Origin: Candidatus Fermentibacteraceae bacterium
GTDB lineage: Bacteria; Fermentibacterota; Fermentibacteria; Fermentibacterales; JCC-6
Direction of reading: 5' to 3'
Assembly (NCBI GenBank): GCA_029932015.1
Contig: JAOZQW010000029.1
Span: forward strand, 1,821 to 13,179
DNA length: 11,359 nt
The notes under the pieces are model-generated. The model made no database searches and had not been told where the DNA came from. It saw nothing but the letters and a program-made list of their open reading frames with translations. Below, piece by piece: positions 1-5,457 of this stretch. Numbering within the stretch: the first letter of the stretch is position 1; each line of letters opens with the position of its first letter. The translations under genes and the position numbers were made by a program.

Positions 1-42
1 CAGCTTTTATTTTTAAGCCTTTTTTTGTGGTTGTGTTAGAAA

Positions 43-437
43 TTAGATTAACAACTGTTCCAACTCATCTTTGGTCTTTTCGAGAGCCAGACGTAGTAAT
101 TCGGTATCATATTCATATCTGGTATCTGCCTTGCTTTCCGGCCCGCGATTCATAACGATCACGGTATCGGAATTTGCATATAAAGAGATGATCGACCGCT
201 CCTGAATGCTGGATATACCTACGGCCGTACCACCACGAATCTCCGGATGCCGATGTATCCTTCCGCTTTCATGTAACAGAAGTCGATCCTGACCGTGCCC
301 AGTACAGAGTCTGGTGGGACGGTGACAGCGAGGACGAAGCCTGCCTGCATCTGCGTTCGTTTCAGGAACTCCATGCATGGTGTATACTTCATCTGATAGA
401 TAAGTCCCGCACCTGGAGGTAGAAGTGTCTGTTTCAT
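43..437 (-). pseudogene. Possible broken leftward reading frame, unrecognised
   Basis: Two overlapping leftward frames each look partly coding. The first opens at ATG 437, with AAGGA six bases upstream, and runs 72 codons to a stop at 219-221. Its stretch around 240-330 reads GTVRIDFCYMKAEGYIGIRR. The second frame is open past 437 and ends at the stop at 43-45. Its last ~45 residues, including YEYDTELLRLALEKTKDEL, resemble the start of some periplasmic solute-binding-like proteins (an impression from memory, not a search). A one-base loss somewhere around 222-260 would join the two frames, so this may be a decayed or mis-sequenced gene, or a fragment. Against it, the 5' end overlaps the start of the protease gene on the other strand by 13 bases. 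Bases 1-42 are T-rich with no gene or clear terminator. Low confidence. Confidence 0.22.
415..420 (+). promoter_or_regulatory. Ribosome binding site fixing the GTG start at 425
   Basis: GGAGGT lies four bases before GTG 425. The frame has a stop at 401-403 and no ATG or GTG between that stop and 425. The nearest downstream ATG (449) would cut into the hydrophobic leader. The spacing is slightly short but workable. Confidence 0.6.
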
Positions 438-2923
438 TTATCATCCTTATGCTTCTGGCGCAGACACCTTATGCAGATCTCCCTTCCGGCCCCGAGGTCA
501 GGTCTGCATCTGAAGTTCCACCCTCCCCACTCGTGGGCAAGGAACCCAGTTTCATCGAGATAACAGCTCATAGTGGTGCCACGGGAGATTCAGACGTCAT
601 GATAGTGGTGGCGGATGGACTCGAGACCGTACTAGCCCCGGATCTCACTCAGCTCCAGGCCGATCTGGTGTCAGAGGGCTGGTCAGTATCGCTTCATGTG
701 ATGGCCGGAGGCTCCGCAGAGGATCTCCGAGCCTTCCTGGCTGGTCAATCCGGTCTGGCCGGTGCTATCCTTATAGGCAACCTTCCAAGGGCATGGTTCG
801 AAAGGGACGGCTGGGGACACGAGGAGTTTCCTCTTGATCTGTTCCTCATGGACCTGGACGGGGTCTGGACGGATTCCGATTCTGATGGCCTCTATGACGG
901 ACACACTGGGAACAGAGCTCCTGAGATCTGGGTCGGCAGAATTGATGCCCATGCCGTTGAATTCGGAAATGAGGTTCAGCTCCTTCAGGAGTATCTGACC
1001 GCAAATCACCTGTATAGAACCGGAAGTCTTGCCGCCCCTGACAGGGCACTGGCTTTCAACGATGACGACTGGAGCTACTACGGATCCTCAGGCCTTGCGG
1101 ACATCTACTCAACGGTAAAAGTGGTCAACAACGACCTGCAGACGGATGCCGACCGCTATCTCGCCGAGCTTGAAACAGGCTATGAATTCGTCCATCTCAT
1201 GGCGCACAGTTCACCATGGGGTCATACTTTCAAAATCCCGGGAGGATTCGGTGGGACGGTAATGGCCCCCGAGATCTCCGCTGTCGGTCCTGAAACTGTC
1301 TTCATTCAGCTTTTCTCGTGCTCCAACTGCAGGTGGACCGAACCGAACTGCCTCGGCAACTGGTACTTGTTTGGGACGGACTACGGCCTTCTCGCCATTG
1401 GTTCCACAAAGACCGGCTCCATGCTTGATTTTCAGGAGTTTTACGGTCCAATCGGCGCTGGCAAGTGTCCGGGATACGCTTTCAAGGTCTGGTTCACAAG
1501 CGTCGGTATCTGGGATATCGATTGGCACTACGGCTGTGTCCTCCTCGGTGACCCAACACTGATGCCCCTTTCGGGAAGAGGGATTCATTCCACTGCTGTT
1601 CCCGGTGAACAGGTACTTCCGGACATGACCTTCGAGACTGTATCGACCAGCCAGCACTCGGACTGCCACCCTGTGATCGCAGGGAACTCTGATGATATCT
1701 GGGTCGCATGGTTGACCGCCGAGAACGGTAGACTGGATATTGCCGCCAGGGAATTCTCAGGAGGGTCATGGGGAAACGTTCTCACCGTGGATGCCGATGA
1801 ATACTGGGATGTAACACCCTCGCTTGCAGTGGACGGCAGCGGAGAGCCATGGCTCGCCTGGGCGGATTTCGATTATTCCACCTTCGGCTACAGGATTAAA
1901 CTTGCAACAGGTCCATCCTTCTCTACGGTCACAGTTGCCGCAGACAGGAGCGGCTACGACATTGATCCCAAACTGGCATGGACAGATCGCATGTGGCTCG
2001 TCAGGCAGGTCTGGGACAGGGGTGAGGGTGATATAATGGTGAAAGCCATGGACGGTTCCTTCCCCGACACCTACCTCACCGGAACAGGTACATGGGATCT
2101 CTCCCCGGCCGCAGCCCCCGATCCACAGGGGATGCTTCATGTTGCCTGGGTCGAAACAGGGACGTGGGGCAGCAGGATAATGTGGAGTCTCGGTAACGAA
2201 TCCGGTTTCTCAACACCCGTGCAAGTCTCTTCAGGTGAATTCTGCAGTTCACCTGACCTTGTCAGAGCAGGTGAAGAGCTTCTGCTCCTCTGGTGCGAGG
2301 ACAGCCCTTCAAGGATATTGATCGCAGAGTGGGATGGTTCCGACTGGGAGACCCCGGTTGTGTTATTCACCTCACCGGGAGCAGCCGCATTTTCTCCAAC
2401 CGCTGGCATCTCACCCTCAGGTGAGCTCTTCGCCGTATGGCAACTCGGCAATGGAGCAGGTGCCGAGATATGGCAGTCGACAAGGACGGGAGCCGGATGG
2501 AGTACGGCATCACTCCTTCTCGATACCGATGGTCCCGACTGGTTCCCGGCTCTCACGAACGGCGTCATTGCATGGGCCGGGACGGATGCCGGAGGTGACT
2601 GGCAGATCTTCGCAGAAAGGGACGGTGGGGTCGGCATCGAGGGTAGTGTCTATTCCGGCTCTCCCTCGAGTTTCTCCTTCCTGGGAAATCCTGTTAGAGA
2701 ATCACTTATCCTGTCGATTCAGAATCCGCTCGAATATGATGCCCAAGTGACTGTGGCAGTTTATGATATCTCCGGCAGAAGGGTGATTGATATTACCAGG
2801 ACACCGGAGACCGATTCCACTCTTGAGATCCGCTGTTCAGCGCTTCCACCGGGAGTCTACTGCGTTGCCGCCTCAGCACCGGGTATTACCCCCTGGAGGG
2901 GGATGTTCACCATTGTGAAGTAG
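425..2923 (+). CDS. Secreted C25 (gingipain-like) cysteine peptidase with beta-propeller and sorting domain
   Basis: This 832-residue protein is probably an exported protease. Residues 4-17 are a short hydrophobic leader ending TPYA, a plausible signal-peptidase site; it lacks the usual basic residues at the very start. Residues ~55-380 resemble the gingipain fold: AILIGNLP, an Asp-rich DSDSDGLYD segment (151-158) that may bind Ca2+, a His motif HLMAHSSPWGH (H261) and a Cys motif QLFSCSNC (C299). These match the order of the His-Cys dyad in family C25. Then YGCVLLGDPTLMPL closes the domain, as is common in these proteins. Residues ~415-740 hold about seven units of ~45 residues, each with a P-x-x-A...W-x-A-W-like core (415, 463, 513, 560, 609, 658 and ~708), consistent with a seven-bladed propeller. 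Residues ~745-832 are an Ig-like domain with VAVYDISGRRV and LPPGVYCV, typical of type IX-style C-terminal sorting domains. The hydrolase gene follows 54 bases downstream on the same strand. The family assignment is fairly sure; the catalytic residues and export route are inferred from motifs. Confidence 0.85.
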   Translation: MSVSFIILMLLAQTPYADLPSGPEVRSASEVPPSPLVGKEPSFIEITAHSGATGDSDVMIVVADGLETVLAPDLTQLQADLVSEGWSVSLHVMAGGSAEDLRAFLAGQSGLAGAILIGNLPRAWFERDGWGHEEFPLDLFLMDLDGVWTDSDSDGLYDGHTGNRAPEIWVGRIDAHAVEFGNEVQLLQEYLTANHLYRTGSLAAPDRALAFNDDDWSYYGSSGLADIYSTVKVVNNDLQTDADRYLAELETGYEFVHLMAHSSPWGHTFKIPGGFGGTVMAPEISAVGPETVFIQLFSCSNCRWTEPNCLGNWYLFGTDYGLLAIGSTKTGSMLDFQEFYGPIGAGKCPGYAFKVWFTSVGIWDIDWHYGCVLLGDPTLMPLSGRGIHSTAVPGEQVLPDMTFETVSTSQHSDCHPVIAGNSDDIWVAWLTAENGRLDIAAREFSGGSWGNVLTVDADEYWDVTPSLAVDGSGEPWLAWADFDYSTFGYRIKLATGPSFSTVTVAADRSGYDIDPKLAWTDRMWLVRQVWDRGEGDIMVKAMDGSFPDTYLTGTGTWDLSPAAAPDPQGMLHVAWVETGTWGSRIMWSLGNESGFSTPVQVSSGEFCSSPDLVRAGEELLLLWCEDSPSRILIAEWDGSDWETPVVLFTSPGAAAFSPTAGISPSGELFAVWQLGNGAGAEIWQSTRTGAGWSTASLLLDTDGPDWFPALTNGVIAWAGTDAGGDWQIFAERDGGVGIEGSVYSGSPSSFSFLGNPVRESLILSIQNPLEYDAQVTVAVYDISGRRVIDITRTPETDSTLEIRCSALPPGVYCVAASAPGITPWRGMFTIVK

Positions 2924-2977
2924 TTTCCTGGCGACTACCCCGCACAGGACAGCTCGAACCCGCAGGAGTCCGCAGGA

Positions 2978-3832
2978 ATGCCGCATTTCGAGTTCAGCCT
3001 GGAGACGAAAACAGACAGAACACTCTTCGGTCAGGGTTGGGCGCCCGACGGGGAGCCGAAGGCGGTTCTCTGCCTGATCCATGGCCTGGGTGAACACAGC
3101 GGACGGCATTCGGGAACAGCAGCAACCCTCAATCGGGCAGGTTACGCTCTTCTCTGCATCGACCTCCCCGGCCATGGCAGGTCCACTGGGCGAAGAGGCG
3201 AGGCAGCTGGCTATGCAGAGCTGAGAGAATGTGTCTCCCGACTGCTTAAAAACGCTGGAGAGCGTTTCCCCTCCCTCCCTGTCTTCCTCTACGGGCACAG
3301 CTTCGGCGGCGGTCTTGCTCTCGATTACATCCTCAAGCGGCATCCTTCTATAGCTGGAGCCGTCATAACTTCGCCACTGCTCAGGCCATCCGCGCCTCCT
3401 CCGGCATTCAAGCTGGGGCTGGTCAGAGCGCTAAGTCATTTCCTTCCACGGTTCACCGTAAGCAATGGCGTTGATCCTGCCGATCTCTCGAGAGATGCAG
3501 GTGTGGTCAGGGCATACAGGGATGATCCGCTTGTTCATGACCGCGTAACGACACGCCTTGCAGTACAGATGCTCGCGACCGGCCTTGGAAGCATGGAACG
3601 CGCATCTCATCTGGAAATACCAGTACTCCTCATGCACGGCAGCGCCGACAGGATAACTTCTCCGGCTGCATCAGCTGAATTCGCAAGGCAAGCTGGTGAA
3701 TACTGCACGCTCAGGATATGGGATGGTCTCTTTCATGAACTGCATAATGAACCGGAGAGGGAAGAAGTCTTCGAATACCTTGTTGACTGGCTCGATATGA
3801 AGGTCGCGGAGACATCAATGAATCCGAGTTAG
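2978..3832 (+). CDS. Alpha/beta hydrolase, monoacylglycerol lipase / lysophospholipase family
   Basis: This 284-residue soluble esterase is probably a cytoplasmic enzyme that cleaves monoacylglycerols or lysophospholipids to release a fatty acid. It has the family's oxyanion motif HGLGEHSGR (35-43), the DLPGHGRSTGRRG segment (62-74), the nucleophile elbow GHSFGG with Ser108, the acid in HGSADRITSP (Asp224) and the catalytic His in LFHELHNEP (His253). The order, spacing and length match the Hydrolase_4 (serine aminopeptidase S33) fold of bacterial MAG lipases. The ATG at 2978 is preceded by AGGAG (2964-2968) at nine bases; the heptamer CGCAGGA also occurs a second time directly before the ATG. 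No U-tract terminator separates it from the protease gene 54 bases upstream, so the two may be co-transcribed. No signal peptide is visible. Substrate is inferred from family only. Confidence 0.88.
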   Translation: MPHFEFSLETKTDRTLFGQGWAPDGEPKAVLCLIHGLGEHSGRHSGTAATLNRAGYALLCIDLPGHGRSTGRRGEAAGYAELRECVSRLLKNAGERFPSLPVFLYGHSFGGGLALDYILKRHPSIAGAVITSPLLRPSAPPPAFKLGLVRALSHFLPRFTVSNGVDPADLSRDAGVVRAYRDDPLVHDRVTTRLAVQMLATGLGSMERASHLEIPVLLMHGSADRITSPAASAEFARQAGEYCTLRIWDGLFHELHNEPEREEVFEYLVDWLDMKVAETSMNPS

Positions 3833-3895
3833 CTTCTTCCTGGATCAGCAAAGCTCACCAGGGCAGCTGGATCGTTGTGATGGTCTGGAACTTGT

Positions 3896-4939
3896 CTACT
3901 CGGACCCTGTGTGTCTTCTGCTTCTAGCACGAAGTATCATGTTCTCAACAGCTCGAGACATGTGGATGGGGATTAGTGAAACATTCGGGTGTTCCCTGTC
4001 AAATATGCGGAATATCTGATCCGCAAAAGCCTGCCCGATAGTTTCTACTGCTGCAAAATCGAGAACTACGATATTGAAATTATCAAGCCGTGCCAGAAGT
4101 CTCCTGGCCTGTGATCGGGAAACCAGCTGCTCGGCTCCATGGCGCGCAAGCCGCACCGGAACTACCGTTTTGTTAAACCCGTAGTCCTCGGAATCCTCCG
4201 TGAACTTGCTGAATACTTCTATGATGGAATCATTGCTTCGATTTGAAAGAAACATCAGTACCAATGTCCCATTCTCAGGTTTATTTGTCGAGAGAATCCA
4301 ATCCTCTTCCTCTCCCAATGCATGAGAAAAGAACACTTCACCGGAGAGAATGCCGAACTCGTCCAGAAGTCGTGATGTGAAGAAGATACCTTCACCGGTA
4401 TGTCTTGATGGGTCAGTGGTGAGCTTGCCCTTTGCGAGTTCAAGAACTGCATGGTGTTCATCCAGCAATCCGCACTCATCCTTTATCTTACGAAATATCC
4501 CGATTCCGTTATCGTCAACATGGATCTCAGTAGTGGAGGCATTTCCCCGTACAGATATCCCGAGGGTATCACCGTCTGAATGATCAACTGCGTTATTCAC
4601 CATTTCAGTGAAACAGTATTGCCATATATCCTGAACATTCTTTGGAAGTCCGGAAAGAATGGGCTGGACTCTTTCTCTCCACAGGACATCCTCTTCAAGA
4701 CCCTTTAAGGGAACCTCGAACTGCTCCTGATAGAGGGTATGGAGTTCGTAGGTCCTGCTGCTCGTGTTTCCCGTGGCGGTAACCAGTTTCTCGGATATGA
4801 ACTCCTTCATGTATCTGGATACCGCCTGCCGTGTGATCCTGAAATGATCTGCTGTCACGCGTACGATATCTCTCGGGTGATCTGCCAACTCGCGAAGTAT
4901 GAACTCCCGGATGTCTTTACCTTTGCGGCGACGTGCCAT
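3896..4939 (-). CDS. HTH / GHKL-ATPase / STAS-like (DUF4325) regulator
   Basis: This 347-residue cytoplasmic signalling protein has three parts. Residues ~8-55 are a winged-helix or HTH-like domain (ADHFRITRQAVSRYMKE). Residues ~100-235 are a GHKL ATP-binding domain with an N box (EMVNNAVDHS, 112-121), a G1 box (DDNGIGI, 142-148) and a G2 box (TGEGI, 181-185). Residues ~255-335 are a STAS-like domain of the DUF4325 type (VVLDFAAVETIGQAFADQIF). There is no phosphoacceptor-His dimerisation domain and no membrane segment, so it is not a classical sensor kinase. The ATPase part is closer to anti-sigma-factor kinases (RsbW/SpoIIAB type), and STAS domains are their usual partners. ATG 4939 is chosen over the in-frame GTG at 4957 because AAAGGT (4948-4953) stands eight bases before it and nothing useful precedes the GTG. 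The gene is convergent with the hydrolase gene, with 63 bases between them that hold only a weak 4-bp stem. Domain calls are confident; target and signal are unknown. Confidence 0.88.
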   Translation of the reverse strand: MARRRKGKDIREFILRELADHPRDIVRVTADHFRITRQAVSRYMKEFISEKLVTATGNTSSRTYELHTLYQEQFEVPLKGLEEDVLWRERVQPILSGLPKNVQDIWQYCFTEMVNNAVDHSDGDTLGISVRGNASTTEIHVDDNGIGIFRKIKDECGLLDEHHAVLELAKGKLTTDPSRHTGEGIFFTSRLLDEFGILSGEVFFSHALGEEEDWILSTNKPENGTLVLMFLSNRSNDSIIEVFSKFTEDSEDYGFNKTVVPVRLARHGAEQLVSRSQARRLLARLDNFNIVVLDFAAVETIGQAFADQIFRIFDREHPNVSLIPIHMSRAVENMILRARSRRHTGSE

Positions 4940-4947
4940 TGTATTCA

Positions 4948-4953
4948 ACCTTT
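4948..4953 (-). promoter_or_regulatory. Ribosome binding site supporting the ATG at 4939
   Basis: Read leftward this is AAAGGT, eight bases before ATG 4939. It favours that start over the GTG at 4957, which has no purine-rich site upstream. Confidence 0.55.
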
Positions 4954-4961
4954 GCACAGGT

Positions 4962-4992
4962 GTGTATGCGTTACCGTAGTGTTACTATACAC
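4962..4992. repeat. Inverted repeat GTGTAT/ATACAC over the -10 region
   Basis: GTGTAT (4962-4967) and ATACAC (4987-4992) form a 6-bp inverted repeat with 19 bases between the arms. It spans the -10 box and the likely transcription start of the leftward regulator gene, so it could be an operator. The arms are short and chance is not excluded. Confidence 0.35.
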
Positions 4993-5013
4993 GTGATCTT
5001 GTCATACTGTCAA
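4984..5013 (-). promoter_or_regulatory. Sigma-70-type promoter of the HTH/GHKL/STAS gene
   Basis: Read leftward, a perfect -35 box TTGACA (5008-5013) is followed after 18 bases by TATAGT (4984-4989), one mismatch from the -10 consensus. Transcription would start near 4977, giving a leader of roughly 37 bases before ATG 4939. This is the clearest housekeeping-type promoter in the window. Confidence 0.7.
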
Positions 5014-5017
5014 CATA

Positions 5018-5036
5018 GTTTGCATTTCTTGCAAAC
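5018..5036. promoter_or_regulatory. Perfect 7-bp inverted repeat just upstream of the -35 box, candidate operator
   Basis: GTTTGCA (5018-5024) and TGCAAAC (5030-5036) are exact reverse complements separated by TTTCT. The site starts five bases upstream of the TTGACA box of the leftward promoter, the usual place for an activator site or an autoregulatory operator. The HTH protein encoded by the gene is one candidate ligand, by inference only. Confidence 0.5.
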
Positions 5037-5244
5037 TTATTGAAATTGCACGAATCCCAATATTCATGTTACGACTGTCACTTCAAGAAGTTAGGAGTTA
5101 ATATTGAATGCTCCCACAGTAACGGCATCCATTACTTGAAGAGGTGGGGGTTACAACTGTCAACAAATGGAAGCACTTTTCACCTGATCAAAGTAGTAAT
5201 CCATTGCGGTGATGGTGATTAACTGTAAACATTGAGGTGTACAA

Positions 5245-5337
5245 ATGATGGAACCATCTCCAACGGCTTCTCCGGTCAGGGTGCAAATCCCTCCTGGAAT
5301 AATGACAGGATCATTGAGAATTGAGAGAGGACATTGA
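5245..5337 (+). CDS. Possible 30-residue micro-ORF
   Basis: GAGGTG (5234-5239) stands five bases before ATGATG at 5245, an almost ideal translation start. The frame encodes 30 residues (MMEPSPTASP...RIERGH) and stops at 5335-5337; after one sense codon an ATG in the same frame (5341) reads 12 more residues. There is no homology I recognise, no clear promoter and no transmembrane segment. It may be a leader peptide, part of a repeat, or chance. Confidence 0.18.
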   Translation: MMEPSPTASPVRVQIPPGIMTGSLRIERGH

Positions 5338-5411
5338 GCAATGCCGTCCCGGAGTGGCGTGAGGATTTACACCTCCTAGTAGGTGCGCCCTGCCGGGCAC
5401 ACATGCAATAA

Positions 5412-5436
5412 GGGCCGGGACGCGAAGTCCCGGCCC
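5412..5436 (-). terminator. Strong GC stem-loop, probable terminator of the S9 peptidase gene
   Basis: A perfect 10-bp stem is formed by GGGCCGGGAC (5412-5421) and GTCCCGGCCC (5427-5436) with a 5-base loop. Read leftward the loop is TTCGC and the stem is followed by TTATT. It lies 21 bases past the stop of the leftward S9 gene. The T-tract is short, so termination may be incomplete, or the stem may mainly protect the 3' end of the transcript. Confidence 0.7.
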
Positions 5437-5457
5437 CCACATGATCTCTATCGGAAG

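Larger units (their letters stand above)
5040..5457. other. About 420-base interval without a convincing gene, with repeats and hairpins
   Basis: No recognisable protein is encoded on either strand. The left part (to ~5340) is AT-richer than the flanking genes and carries copies of ACTGTcAACA: exact at 5156-5165, and variant at 5074 (ACTGTCACTT) and 5222 (ACTGTAAACA). A further exact copy at 5006-5015 overlaps the -35 box of the leftward promoter. GTTACRACTGTCA occurs at 5068-5080 and again 82 bases on at 5150-5162. CATTGAG occurs at 5230, 5312 and 5332. Small palindromes include GATGG/CCATC (5247-5258), AGGG/CCCT with a 7-base loop (5278-5292), CACCT/AGGTG (5370-5385) and a GTGCgCCC/GGGCAC stem (5383-5400). 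It may hold a structured RNA, a dispersed repeat or only regulatory sites; the sequence alone does not decide. Confidence 0.45.

Noticed and set aside
2137..2637. 166-residue antisense open frame in the protease propeller region
   Set aside because: Pro/Ser-rich shadow of the repeat region on the sense strand.
5040..5222. 60-residue TTG-started frame upstream of the regulator
   Set aside because: It has a poor start, no ribosome binding site, overlaps repeat motifs and resembles no known family.
5278..5292. tRNA T-arm-like hairpin AGGG-TGCAAAT-CCCT
   Set aside because: The loop lacks the invariant TT of TTC, and no acceptor stem, anticodon arm or D arm can be drawn around it.
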